Notes: a model not told the origin generated them from the sequence alone. Positions 52,856 to 64,000 are shown, numbered from the stretch's first letter. The stretch: 64,000 nt of DNA from Unio delphinus (GCA_029339505.1 JAQISU010000058.1:2762501-2826500); one strand, 5' to 3'. Numbers and translations: made by a program.

Positions 52856-53455
52856 ACTGCCTTATTTCACTTTTTTTTCAACACAGCACAAAGGCAACTG
52901 CATTATTTCACTCTTATTTCACTGTAGCCCAAGGGTTACCACCTCAATTCACCATGCTTTTTGCCACAGAACAGGGGCTACAGCTTTAATTCACCTTTAT
53001 TTTACTATAGAAAAATGGCTACTGCCTTATTCCACCTTTTCTTTCACCACAGCACAAAGGCTACTGCTTTAATTCCCCCATTCACTGTAGCACAAAAGGG
53101 CTACATCCTTAATTCCCCTGGCTTTCGCCATGGCACAGGGCTACAACCTTAATTCACCCTGCTTTCACTGTAGCACAAGGGCTACTGCCTTGATTCACCA
53201 TGGCTTCATCAAAGCACATGGGCTACTGCTTTAGTTCACTGCTTTCACTTTAGCACAAACATTATAGCCTTATTTCACCCTTCTTTCACTGTAGCAAAAA
53301 GGCTAATACTATAATTATCCTGCTTCCACTGTGACACAGGGGCTACTATTTTAATTCACCTTACATTCACCGTGGCACAGGGGTTACTACCTTAATTCAC
53401 CCTACTTTCACTGTAGCACAAAGGATACAGTTTTAATTACCCCTGCTTTCACCAT
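52856..53455. repeat. Diverged minisatellite, about 41-bp unit
   Basis: The unit TTCACCCTGCTTTCACTGTA plus GCACAAGGGCTACTGCCTTAA is repeated about fourteen times with many substitutions. Confidence 0.9.
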
Positions 53456-55317
53456 TTGATATAAGTCATTTATATTTATTTTTATTGTCTGTTTGTTAGA
53501 TTAAAATTTGACATTTTGGATTAAAAATTCATTCATTGGGAAATTTTTCTAGAAATTTTCACAGATGTTAACCTCATTTTCTGACCTTGCTTCAGAGTGT
53601 AAACAAGCTTCTAAAATGATAGGTTGATTCCAAGGACATTAGAGCTTTACTTTAAAAATGATTGGTTGATTCCAAGGACTAAATGGAGCAAAGTATAAAC
53701 ATCTCTCTAGTTTAGTTGGGTCATATGATGTTTGCGTGATTTCTTGAACCTGAGATTCTGGAAGGTCATGACCCCTTTCTTGTGTACGTAAAAACGGGTA
53801 TATAAGTGATGTTTTGGAGCGAGATATTTAGTAGAAGTTGGGCTTTTATAATATTAAGTTGTGTCTTCTTTTTGAGTTTTCTTTAATTACCGTGTACTGG
53901 AAATTGTGTCAATTCATTTGGAGAAAGAGGAATTATTTTATTGACCTGACCTGTGGGAATGATATTTTGCTTTTTCTCTTTTGAAGTTAATTAGGTTTTT
54001 TAAGAAGACAGTGGCTTTATCAAAGTTAATTTCTTGAGAAACAAGCTGTTTATCCTGAGAATCTGTTGTAAATATTTTCAAGTAACCTTGATGTTTTTCT
54101 AAAGCATGTTTTCTGACCTATGAATGATCGCGATAATTAAGAAATAAAGTATTGTTAATCTACAACATGGCTGACTTTGCTTTCTCAGAAGGACTAGTGA
54201 AGATTTAGCAAGTTTAGTAGATTTCTCAACCTAATAGTGTATCTGGTACAATAAAAAGATTAATTCGGAGCCTGCAAAATACTGTAATTTGTTTCATGTG
54301 ACCAAGTAGGTGATGCAGTTATATTTTGAAGATATTTAATGAAGTGAGCTCTAAGAGAAGTTTTCAAATTAAAGCATTCATAGTTTACTTACATTTCTTG
54401 TATTGATCGTGTGATGTACAAGTGATGTTTTATATTATTAAACTATGATTTTACCAATGAGCTGTTTGCATCATTTGCTTTGTTGATGGCTGTAGTCTTC
54501 TCTGGTTATTCCTGAAAGTACGACATAGTTTTCCAGGATGCTGAAACTGGTAACCCTGGTGGAGAAAACAGCTACCTCAAATAAATACCTAAAATATAAT
54601 ACCTCAAAAACAAGATAAACATGGTTTCCTCCATTTGCACTTTTGATCTTAAATACACAACCTCCCCCAATGAAAAGTTTAAATCACTGTTTCTACTGAA
54701 CAGCAGTCTTGTTAACTTGTACCAAATTCTTAGCTTTCAAATAGAAAATTGGGAGTGTGTGAGCAAGTCATTCTGCCAGAGTTTTATGCTTTTGGTATCT
54801 GAATGAAGAAAAACTAGTGTTGGGACACTTTTAGATCACAGGAATTATGGATGCTACTTGAATGATTACACTTCACAACCATAAAGGCAACAATGTATGA
54901 GGCAATATGATCAAACATAAAACATTTGCATCAACAACCTAAAATAATAAACTTGTCTAACCTACACTTCACCGTATATAACAATAAAACAAAGCTCAAA
55001 TGAACTTTTCCACATTATTTTAGTTAAACATAAGTGCTTTTCTACTTCTATACTCTGCACACCAAGATACATCCTGAACACACAATCTGATCCAGACTCA
55101 AGAACTTTTGAGTGAGACCAGATATTAAGGATATAAGAAATTTACCATCAATACTCTCCTTGGAAGAGAGAAATGCAAAATTATCCAGCAGCTAGTAGAA
55201 ATTAAAGGTAGGATTAAAATATGCGGAAACTAACATTTTTGAAGATCAATGCAAATCTGTTGTGACCAGTAAAAGAAAGTTCTACACATCTTATAAAAAA
55301 CAACTACTATATGAACT
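53456..55317. other. Unassigned sequence
   Basis: AT-rich, with one short duplicated phrase (TGATAGGTTGATTCCAAGGA / TGATTGGTTGATTCCAAGGA) near 53620-53680. No gene is recognised. Confidence 0.45.
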
Positions 55318-55573
55318 GCATGGGGCAGTATGATAATTCAACACATTTTTAAATTGTAATTGATTAGAATGCAGTATGATAATTCAGCACATTTTTAAAG
55401 TGTAATTGATTAGAATGCAGTATGATAATTCAACACATTTTGAAAGTGTAATTGATTAGAATGCAGTATGATAATTCAACACATTTTTAAAGTGTAACTG
55501 ATTACAATGCAGTATGATAATTCAACACATTTTTAAAGTGTAATTGATTAGAACGCAAGTATGATAATTCAAC
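55318..55573. repeat. 46-bp satellite B, left part
   Basis: The unit AATTCAACACATTTTTAAAG plus TGTAATTGATTAGAATGCAGTATGAT occurs about five times before a transposon insertion. Confidence 0.97.
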
Positions 55574-56338
55574 AGCATCAGAGAGAGCGAACAGACCGAA
55601 ACTATTTCAAGCAAACCGAAACTATATCAGACAAAGTCCTAAATGATTTCAAACCAAAACCACCACCAATTCAGGCAGACAAAAAATAAAGAAGTAGTTT
55701 GGGTTTCTCACGCCAGAGACAGAGTGTCTGGAGACAAAGTCTCCAGACAGACCCGGCGCCGATGGCATTGCGGAGACAAATTGTTATGGTAAAACTACTT
55801 AGGATTTCACAAACAAATTAATTTGTAAATTCTCTCCTCGTAAATCAATTAGATTATTGGACTGGTCAGTGAGTTTCAAATTAATTCTCGTTAATGAATC
55901 ATTATGACATCGCATATACACTGGATTGGTTGGATCCTCAATGATTAGAAACCCTGAAGGAGCTGTTGGTGCAAATGAGTATAAAATATATCCTTTTTGG
56001 GCTTGATTTGATCTTTCGAGATTTATTTGGTAACTTCCTTCAATAGCATCACATACTAAATTTACTGCAATCACCGAGGACATATTGACGTTTTGAGGAG
56101 CAATATGCCTACCACTCTCGTCTGGGTCGTTATTATGTTTGAGGATGGTTGTTTGTGGTTTTGTTATTTTTTTCCATGCGGTGAGTATTTGTGATAAGTA
56201 TTCATCGAGGAGATCGTTTTTATTTTAAATTGGTCTACATTATACCCGGAAAGTTTAAATGCTAAAATATGCGTATATTTGTCTGAAATAGTTTCGGTTT
56301 GCTTGAAATAGTTTTGGTCTGTTCGCCCTCTCTGTTGC
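55574..56338 (-). mobile_element. 765-bp TIR element carrying the tail of a Polinton-like penton gene, inserted in satellite B
   Basis: The ends are inverted copies of about 60 bp. The left end starts AGCATCAGAGAGAGCGAAC and the right end complement starts AGCAACAGAGAGGGCGAAC. Both go on with CAGACC-AAACTATTTCAAGC and AAACCGAAACTAT. TTCAAC flanks both sides (55568-55573, 56339-56344), a 6-bp target duplication of the satellite sequence. A 6-bp duplication and ends beginning AG are characters of Polinton/Maverick elements. The interior, on the minus strand, holds the penton-like tail and its 3' flank as at 11.1-11.5 kb. It is a deletion derivative without polymerase or integrase. Confidence 0.75.
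55799..56083 (-). pseudogene. Penton-like protein tail, second copy
   Basis: This is a 94-codon frame on the minus strand ending TAA/TGA at 55799. Its last 60 or so residues (PSGFLIIEDPTNPVYMRC, then LTRINLKLTDQSN and DLRGE) match the tail at 11.16-11.36 kb with few substitutions. The first roughly 30 residues (MSSVIAVNLVCDAIEGSYQ) differ. This is consistent with a deletion joining another part of the element to the tail. Only a fragment of the gene is present, so it is not expected to make a working capsid protein. Confidence 0.65.
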
Positions 56339-56346
56339 TTCAACAC
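56160..56346 (-). other. Open stretch within the TIR element
   Basis: A 60-codon frame starts within the TIR (LKQQRGRTDQNYFKQTET) and continues in a lysine-rich text (DKYTHILAFKLSGYNVDQF). It might be the start of the gene that reads outward from this end of the parental element, or chance. I recognise no family. Confidence 0.25.
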
Positions 56347-57020
56347 ATTTTTAAAGTGTAATTGATTAGAATGCAGTATGATAATTCAACACATTTTTAA
56401 AGTGTAATTGATTAGAATGCAGTATGATAATTCAACACATTTTTAAAGTGTAATTGATTAGAATGCAGTATGATAATTCAACACATTTTTAAAGTGTAAT
56501 TGATTAGAATGCAGTATGATAATTCAACACATTTTTAAAGTGTAATTGATTAGAATGCAGTATGATAATTCAACACATTTTTAAAGTGTAATTGATTAGA
56601 ATGCAGTATGATAATTCAACACATTTTTAAAGTGTAATTAATTAGAATGCAGTATGATAATTCAACACATTTTTAAAGTGTAACTGATTACAATGCAGTA
56701 TGATAATTCACCACATTTTTAAAGTGTAATTGATTAGAATGCAGTATGATAATTCACCACATTTTTAAAGTGTAATTGATTACAATGCAGTATGATAATT
56801 CACCACATTTTTAAAGTGTAATTGATTAGAATGCAGTATGATAATTCAACACATTTTTAAATTGTAATTGATTAGAATGCAGTATGATAATTCAACACAT
56901 GTTTAAAGTGTAATTGATTAGAATGCAGTATGATAATTCACCACATTTTTAAAGTGTAATTGATTAGAACGCAGTATGATAATTCAACACATGTTTAAAG
57001 TGTAATTGATTAGAACGAAG
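56339..57020. repeat. 46-bp satellite B, right part
   Basis: About fifteen units with very few differences (CACCACAT versus CAACACAT, ACATGTTT versus ACATTTTT). It continues the array interrupted by the TIR element. Confidence 0.97.
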
Positions 57021-57435
57021 TGAAAACTTAGATATAAAGGACACAATTTTGAGAAGAAATCTACGGATCTCAACAGCTAAATATTTCTCATTTAATAAGA
57101 AAAAAAATAGTGTAGTTTCCTGGAAGCATAATTAATATTTCAAAATATCATTTGTGTTCAGCGATAATTACTTATGGCCAAGTGTTAAAAATGTGACCTC
57201 ACATCATCTGCATAACATGCAATTAAAATAATGGTAACATAAGATTGTTGCAATTCTGATTGTAAATATATCACTGACTGCAATATGTCATCACTTATAG
57301 AACATAGATAATACCACTAAAACAAAGTAACAAAATGGTTGACAATGATTTACAAACATCAAGTAAATTTTATGTAATTACAAAAATCTAGTATTTAAAA
57401 AAAAGCTCATTCTCACCTTTTTTGTGTGCTAAACC
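57021..57435. other. Unassigned sequence
   Basis: AT-rich, nothing recognised. Confidence 0.5.
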
Positions 57436-57928
57436 CAAGTATAGATAGAGTAAAGATGGGCTAAGCTATGTAGAAGTAATGAGTAAAGAGTAAAGATGGG
57501 TTAAGCTATGTAGAAGTCATGAGTAAAGATGGGTTAAGCTATGTAGAAGTCATGAGTAAAGATGGGTTAAGCTATGTAGAAGTCATGAGTAAAGATGGGT
57601 TAAGCTATGTTGAAGTCATGAGTATAGAGTAAATATGGGTTAAGCTATGTAGAAGTCATGAGTATAAAGTAAATATGGGTTAAGCTATAGAGTAAACATG
57701 GGTTAAGCTATGTAAAAGTTTCAGTATAGAGTCAAGATGGGTTAAGCTATGCAGAAATCATGATGTTAGAGTAAAGATAGGTTAAGCTATGTAGAAGTCT
57801 TTGAGTATAGAGTAAACATGTGTTAAGCTATGTAGACGTCATGAGTAAAGATGGGTTAAGCTATGTAGAAGACATGAGTATAGAGTAAAGATGGGTTAAG
57901 GTATGTAGAAATCTTTGAGTATAGAGTA
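57436..57928. repeat. 33-bp minisatellite with length variants
   Basis: The unit GATGGGTTAAGCTATGTAGA plus AGTCATGAGTAAA is repeated about fourteen times, some units extended by TATAGAGTAAA. Confidence 0.92.
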
Positions 57929-58126
57929 AACAGGCCAAAATTTAAAAAAAAAATTTTGAAAAATTTGCGATAGTATTTTTTTTTTTTTTTTCGTTTTGTT
58001 CAAAAGTTCGTTTTGTCGTTTCGTTTCGTTGTGCGATCCGTATTTTCATGCAGTCAACAAAATCGATGTCACTAGCGCGCGAAAAACGTTTGTTGCAAGG
58101 TGTTTAAATTAGATAGGAAAAGCATC

Positions 58127-58725
58127 ATGACCGGCATGGCCGGCAAAAGAAAATACGAAGAAGATTTCATTATATGTGTAAGAGTAATCGCGAAATGCGG
58201 GAAATCAAACAAAAAAATTTGTAACAACAGAATACTAGAATACTCAACGGAGTGTACATGGGATGATGTATATCACGACATTCCAAATGATAGACTTTCG
58301 CCCTCATAAAGCAGATGTACTGAACGTCAGTGGACAGGGCTCCACAGCACTATATATATACATTTCAGAAATGACGGTGTTCCTCTTCCGACTCAAACCA
58401 GCTGTATGTGCTGGGAAGAGACACGAGGATCAACACCCCCCCCCCCCCCCCAGTTTATCAGACAAACTGGATGGAACGATGACTTTTCATCCAGACCTTC
58501 ACGAAGGTCTGCATGTGGTGAAAGAGTTTAATCAGCGACTGAAATATGTTATATTTACGGTGACCCGTGATGAAAGTGTTGGGTTGGATGATGTTTCCTC
58601 AACTACTACTAGTACAGAAAATCAACAAGCACCACCTGCACGAACTGCCTTTTCTGTTTTAATGTCTACTTCCGTGGCAACAAAGCTACCACAACTTAAG
58701 GACACAAATGCTGAGCGTTTCACTG
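58127..58725 (+). pseudogene. DDE-like locus, N-terminal blocks
   Basis: A frame starts MTGMAGKRKYEEDFIICVRV and reaches DDVYHDIPNDRL, then stops at about 58309. Another frame carries on from HKADVLNVSGQGSTAL to a donor at 58726 (ACTG|gtataa). A poly-C run at 58437-58452 may be another site of frame slippage. The strong phase match of this donor with the 59287 acceptor shows that the second block is a real exon. Confidence 0.6.
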
Positions 58726-59286
58726 GTATAAACAATTTTTTTAATATGAAATAATGTTATTTTCAAACATCTGTCTGACAGTTATTAGAAATGAATTCAT
58801 GCACCCTCTGACAACTGCAATCTTTCTAGAATTTTTACTGCCTTCCTAATAATATATTTAAAGTCTGTTTGTCAAGTACAAATGTTTAAGCTTTGACCGA
58901 CAATAAACACAGAGCATACACAATATAGCAAAAACTATACATATATAACATACAAAACAAAAGCAGAAAATAAAAACATTAAAGACATACATAAACATGA
59001 TTAAAACAGTATTTTGATACCTGCAGTGCATAATGAATATAGCAGTGTTAAAGTCTATTAATTATGAAATCCGTTTGTTGATATTAGATTAAAGGTTTTG
59101 AATTTTATCTGCCATGGGGCACGATTGCAAGACAGCCAACAGTAACTGGTGTCACATTGAAGACTGCTGTCTGTTTTTTGTGCGCCATGTACACTTATTC
59201 CACATCTCATATCTCATTTAATTTTATCTATCAGTAAAGCTGGCCATTCCATCTCAGTGAAAGTTTTTTTTATTCCATTTTTTCAG

Positions 59287-59702
59287 ATAAAGATGAGTTG
59301 TTTAATGGCATAGTCAAAGATATGATAGAATGTGGAGACAAATTTCCTGGAAGCATGTCCCACCAGAGTATATCTGAACAAGTCCTGGTGCTAGTAAATG
59401 CTTTGTGGTACATAAGTGGCAACATGTCCACAATAGAAGAGAGAGCGGCCCACCTGACAAGAATCAAGCACATCCCGGAGAGGTGTTTATCTTTGATAAT
59501 ATTAAATTGAAGTAAAAGATTAATCTTTATTCAATGTATATTTATTACAAACATTCCTGCAGCACATAATTCTAGAGAAATTTAATATAGTAAGTGTCTT
59601 AATGTCCATAGTTTTTTTTTTTTTTGATTTTCAGTGATAAAACTGAGCAAGCAATACTATCTCACGTTAAAGGAAAATATGACATAGACTTTTTAATATT
59701 TG
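59287..59702 (+). pseudogene. DDE-like locus, two small exons
   Basis: Exon 59287-59482 encodes DKDELFNGIVKDMIECGDKF and ends IKHIPER. Exon 59635-59702 encodes SDKTEQAILSHVKGKYDIDF and ends before gtaagctg. Both have tttcag acceptors, and their shared junction is in phase. Confidence 0.75.
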
Positions 59703-60019
59703 GTAAGCTGATTAAAATAAAGGTTCAGTGTCATAAGATTTAAAAAATTGGTTGAACACTTGACTTTTTTATTTCTTTTGTGTTGCTACCCAACCCTAAT
59801 ATTGCGATGGAAGAGGGTGGTTTTATAGCACCATAAAATCTGGTTCAACCTTCCACGGTTTCATTTAAGCCTGTACAAAGTCAGGACCATTGCGGTTGTC
59901 AATTTCTCCATTATGTACATGTAGTAACCTCCATTTTGCTTACTTTACTTTTCCGTGACATTTGTCAGAGATTGATTATCCTTGTTCAGTAATTTTGTTG
60001 TAACTTACCTTTTTTACAG

Positions 60020-62025
60020 GTTTTTAAAGTTTGATGGTGCTAATGATTATAAAAGAAAGAAGCAAAAACGTCCACAGCTTACTGCAAAAGATCTGAAGTT
60101 ACAAGTCCAGTGTTTATTCAGGCTAATCTCAAGACCTTTTACACAGCATTGGACCATAAGAGGTGACATTGAAACCTTAACTGGATGTTTACAGTCTTAT
60201 GCAGATTATTTAGAAAAAGCAAATGAAAAACAGATATCACGACAATTACAAATGAATCCAGTTCGTCAGATTGATTCCAATCTCTCCATTGCACATCGTC
60301 CTAGACAAGATGAAATCCTACCATGTTACAGTCGATTGGATGGTCAGGTATCTCAGATGGCAATGTTTCAACCTCTCTTCTTTGATGAAGATTTACATTT
60401 AAATGAACCATTTAAAGGGCCAGAACAACGATTTAGATATTTTGAGAAACTTTGTCTGACCATACCAGTACATATGTTAAGGTACGACCCTGGTGGAGGG
60501 ATTGGGGCGATTTCTTTTATCTGGAGAATTCCTTAAGATGGGATGTCTTCTTTGGAAATGTTTATGAGAGACAACCAAGTTTTGCACAGCTTACCCAGTA
60601 AACTGCCTGAATATCACACAAGACAAATGAGACAGGAGTTCTTCAATGCTTACGGAAATATTGCTGGAACCATTATACCTCCACACATTTTGCGGTCTAT
60701 CTACACAACCTTTACAAATGATGCTTCAGCAGATCAAAATAAGGAAATAGATAACCGAGTACGTCTTTCTGTTTTGGGGATTGATCCTGATCTTGTGGTA
60801 GATTTACGTCACTTAAATAAGGGTAGACCTAATGGCACTTTCGATGTATTTTTTCAGACCCTTGAAAAGGAGATTCAGGACATGGTTGCTGCAGATGAGA
60901 GGAGACACAATACAGAGCATATTTCACGTTTTTTGTCTGTTAGGGATATGATAGAGCAGGTGAAAAGTAAAGTACCAGAAGGAACCAATATTCCCAGTGA
61001 GTCATCAGTCCTACTAGCATTTGTTCCAAAAAATGCACATCAAAATGTAGCCAAGTTATACAAAGGTAGAGTACCTATTAGATTGAAAGTACAGACCAGG
61101 CAACTTCGTGCACAACACCAAGATGATCACTACTGTTCAGCTCTTTTTAAATATTGTAGAGCATATGCAACACAATTTAGAGACATTAGTAATTTTGTGT
61201 GTATGGACGACAAGTCTAAGCTGGACTTTGGAGAACCTGATCTCTTCACCTCAACAAGGGTAAGAGGGAAGAAGTCCATAGTTCCGATGAATTCAGTACT
61301 TTCCTGTCTTGATCATGATGTGCAGAGCAAAGGCTCACTTACTCCTTCTGTCGTACTTGATGTAGATATTCCAGGTGATGCAACAGAAACATTCTACAGG
61401 GGACAAGTCTCGGTTACATTCAAAGATAGTATCTTCCAGGCAAGCACCCCCTTCCGTAACATAGTAGAGCTTGAAACTATTCTGAAAGCTAAAAATGAGA
61501 ACAAACCAGCTTTATTTATGTACACAGATGGTGGTCCTGACCATCGGGTCACATATGGAGCAGTAAAGTTGTCATTGATTGTTTTATTCAGAAGACTCCA
61601 GTTAGAATTCTTAGTTGCCTGCAGAACTGCACCAGGTCACTCTTGGACTAATCCGGCTGAGCGGATTATGTCACTTCTCAACATTGCCTTCCAAAACACT
61701 GCACTTGCATGAGAGCTTGCCTCATCTGATGTAGAAACAATTCTGAAAACATGCGGAAGTATGAATGAAATCAGAACAAAAGCTGGAAAAAACAATCAAA
61801 TTAAAACAGAATGGCTACAGTCAGTTCAACCTATGATCAAAACCCTGTCCTCAACAACAGAGAGAGTCCAACTTAAGGTAAAGTCTTTCAAAGTATTTAA
61901 AGCAGCAGAGGATGCTGATGTTGAAATGGCTGAAGCTGAAATGACCCTTATAGACCCTGCCATCAAAGTTGGAAAGTATCAGCAGCAGCAACTTAGCCAT
62001 GCAACACAGCTGACAAAATTTATTG
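60020..62025 (+). pseudogene. DDE-like locus, catalytic exon
   Basis: This 2-kb exon has acceptor tttttacag and donor ATTG|gtaagtac. It holds two in-frame stops but a single frame otherwise. After KRKKQKRPQLTAKDLKLQVQ and a helical region it carries the candidate DDE residues. Spacing is about 107 residues between the two Asp residues and about 44 to the Glu, reasonable for an RNase H-fold transposase. The last part (ETILKTCGSMNEI to KFI) is helical. The absence of frameshifts over 2 kb points to recent decay or to a family with long retained function. Confidence 0.75.
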
Positions 62026-62543
62026 GTAAGTACAGAGATCTACAGAACATTTTTATTGCTTGCGACACTCAGAAAGTGCCAGGGTTGAAGTTGCAATATC
62101 TTGTCAGTCTGTCCGTAATTTCAAGGGTGAGTGTCAGAGCATTTTATAATTCCAAACTGAAAGTGGACATGCAGCTGTCCCGATTTGTTAGACTTCTACA
62201 TTATAAAAACTCAACATTGACAGATAAATCATGATTTATTTACAGATATACACAAATTTTAAAAATAGAATAACATTGCATACAAATTGTCTTTGTAAGT
62301 CGACAGGAATTATTTTGAAATATTAATTTAATGGCCTAGGGCACTACTCTTGAACATTATGCCAGGAACCCGTTCACTGTGCATTTTCTCATTTTTTCTT
62401 CATATGAAACATAACTCAAACATAATTTAGTCCTTAGTTTAAACTTATTGGCTCATTTTCAAAAGTGATGTGTTAAATGTCCCTGCATGTCAGTCCTTTC
62501 TATTAAATAAAAGATTTTCATGTCTCTTGGTATTTTATTACAG
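62026..62543. other. Intron of the DDE-like locus
   Basis: The reading frame stays open past the donor to 62234, but splicing to 62544 restores the frame. I therefore read this as intron, possibly a retained-intron form. Confidence 0.6.
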
Positions 62544-63171
62544 CTGATCACTGCCGTGAACGCCATTACTCCTTTCAGATCAGAAGATGTCATGATGAGG
62601 GTTGCTGTCCTACTCCAGAGAGGGAATGGGCGTGGTTACCAGACCCCATATTAGACATAACTGGACAGCATTACAAGCCATTTGATGAACTGCTTGGTAA
62701 AGAAACTACAGATAAGGACAGGCCGTCTAGTTTAAAGCAAACTGTAGCTGCTGTGGCACAAGAACAACAGGTAAGGATGTTCATAAATCTTATTAAAATA
62801 TAGAAGTTTTATAAAGTATTGATTTAACATTTATAAATTGTGCAATAATAACAACACATGTATATAAAAAAAGTTATTTAAGAAACTGCAACTTTAATAG
62901 AACCCCTTGTAACATAATAAGTTACAAAATAGAGGGCATGTCACTACACAACACTTAAAACACAAGTGATGATATTTATGTTTCTTTTTACAGGGTTGTA
63001 AAAACAGTATTCTTGTGGGACAGAATGTTAGACAAACTGTTAACTGCTGTGAGTGTCTAAAACCATGATGCATATACGCTAAGACGAAACTAACAGCAAG
63101 AGACCAGAGAGCTTTGACACATACTTTGGAGAAATACGACAATACTTGTGGTTCTGTTATCACACCTGATG
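62544..63171 (+). pseudogene. DDE-like locus, Cys-rich exons
   Basis: Exon 62544-62770 encodes ADHCRERHYSFQIRRCHDEG then CCPTPEREWAWLPDP. Exon 62994-63171 encodes GCKNSILVGQNVRQTVNCCE then CLKP, a TGA stop, and CIYAKTKLTARDQRAL. The Cys and His pattern suggests metal binding. The TGA sits where CGA (Arg) would restore the motif, consistent with methyl-CpG decay. Confidence 0.7.
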
Positions 63172-63635
63172 GTAAGTTCTAATGATTTAATATTTTATAC
63201 TTTTATCCAAGTCCTTAATACTTTATTCAAAAATATACCTATACACTCTTCACATACTGAATGCGGTTTGACTCTTACCTTGATTTAGAATCATGTCTGA
63301 AACTGTCAGAGAGCCTAGATAGTTTTTAATGCTCTTTCATGTCAGATATTGCTTTTTTTAACTGTGATTTTCTCTTAGTACTAGCCATTGCACTAAAATT
63401 TTAATGTGAATATTATTTTACAAGTATTCCTGTTTCCTGGTCCATGCTCCCAATTTTTAGTGAAGTCCAAGTTGCTCATTTATCTTTTTATACTAGTTTC
63501 TCTGTGTTTATAAAGATAATTATTTACAGATTTAGTTTCAGGTTCTATATGCTATTTGTTGTGTATCATGTCTAGTCACCTTCGGACATTAAAGTTCAAT
63601 TTTGGATAATTGGTGTTCTATTTAATATATTTTAG

Positions 63636-63866
63636 GAGACATCCTACAGGGAAAAGTGTTTGTAAGACTACAATTGTCTTGTGCTGTACACATTGAATTC
63701 CCATGCCAGCAACATTGGCAGACCAGATATTTGTGCTCATTGTGGAGCCATAGGAGCAGAAAAATCCCAGGAAATGACTGGAAGATTCCGTACTGTTCTA
63801 CCAGTGTGCCAGCAATGTTTAGCATCTGGAAAGGACATTCCAAAACGAAACCCAGTTAAAAACTAA
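63636..63866 (+). pseudogene. DDE-like locus, last exon with zinc-ribbon-like motif
   Basis: Acceptor tattttag. The first frame reads GDILQGKVFVRLQLSC, then a shift leads to NIGRPDICAHCGAIGAEKS, PVCQQCLASGKD and a TAA stop at 63864-63866. Two C-x-x-C pairs about 30 residues apart look like a zinc ribbon. Confidence 0.65.
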
Positions 63867-64000
63867 CCACCTGGCAGCTCTTAGTGACATTTAAAATGAT
63901 GTTTTGCATTGTTTGTTTCTTTTTTGTTAGTTAGATTTCTACATGTATTTAGTGTTCTGACATTACTTTATTGACATGTTTCTGCATATTTGAGACACTA

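Larger units (their letters stand above)
58127..63866 (+). pseudogene. DDE-transposase-like, intron-bearing gene with Cys-rich C-terminus, several breaks
   Basis: Eight exon-like blocks on the plus strand read as one protein of roughly 1,150 residues. Blocks: 58127-58309 (frame breaks near 58300), about 58300-58725, 59287-59482, 59635-59702, 60020-62025, 62544-62770, 62994-63171 and 63636-63866. Most junctions are GT-AG with matching phase: 58725/59287 gives Thr-Asp, 59482/59635 gives Ser, 62025/62544 gives Ala, 62770/62994 is phase 0, and 63171/63636 gives Gly. The 59702/60020 junction is one base out of phase. The large exon has a DDE-like triad: D in FVCMDDKSKLDFG (about 61206), D in MYTDGGPDHR (about 61526) and E in SWTNPAERIMSLLN (about 61658). 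The C-terminal exons are Cys-rich (CHDEGCCPTPE, CAHCGAIG, CQQCLASGK). In-frame stops at 60534-60536, 61710-61712 (TGA where CGA would fit) and 63066-63068, and a frameshift near 63700, suggest decay. I recall related uncharacterised proteins from corals and molluscs but cannot name the family. Confidence 0.7.

Noticed and set aside
62029..62234. Continuation of the DDE-like coding frame to the stop at 62234
   Set aside because: A strong donor at 62026 joins in phase to the Cys-rich exon at 62544, so the open extension is more likely intron.

Overview
The window is nuclear DNA of an animal, most likely a marine invertebrate and probably a mollusc. It is AT-rich, carries many long microsatellites, has GT-AG introns, and contains tRNA-derived SINEs and several retrotransposon families that I associate with molluscan genomes. 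The species assignment is inference from memory of repeat families. Nothing looks bacterial: there are no operons, no rRNA and no CRISPR array.

Only one conserved host gene is well supported. The first exons of an ABCA-type lipid transporter (ABCA1-like) run on the minus strand at the left edge. Exons lie at 1934-2027, 914-1040 and 193-335, with a candidate first coding exon at 6640-6687; the rest of the gene lies off the left edge. The splice phases join perfectly.

From about 9.4 to 11.4 kb there is a decayed block of virus-like (Polinton/adintovirus-like) genes: a hydrophobic membrane-protein remnant, then a capsid/penton-like protein broken into two pieces. Just left of it is a 286-bp foldback element with nearly perfect 64-bp inverted arms. 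A 765-bp TIR element carrying the tail of the same penton-like gene sits inside a 46-bp satellite at 55.3-57.0 kb.

Most of the remainder is degenerate transposons. They include a Penelope-like element with its reverse transcriptase (RT) split by an inversion (13.9-15.5 kb), an RTE-like LINE (16.7-18.1 kb), and an L2/CR1-like LINE interrupted by a 2.06-kb insertion with a target duplication (25.0-29.0 kb). There is also a 2.6-kb TTAA-flanked Kolobok-like element (30.6-33.2 kb) with an internal relative at 39.9-40.6 kb, an L2 tail (35.5-36.2 kb), a Jockey-like RT (36.2-37.9 kb), another LINE tail (44.4-45.0 kb), and a Ty3/gypsy-like element with inverted LTR-like ends (46.3-52.9 kb). Two 46-bp satellites (41.9-44.4 and 55.3-57.0 kb) and several minisatellites (units of 19, 22, 27, 32, 33 and about 41 bp) fill much of the space.

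The right end (58.1-63.9 kb) holds the best-preserved large coding locus. It is an intron-bearing DDE-transposase-like gene with Cys-rich C-terminal exons, on the plus strand. Splice phases mostly match, but in-frame stops and frameshifts mark it as a pseudogene or decaying copy. The family is one I cannot name.
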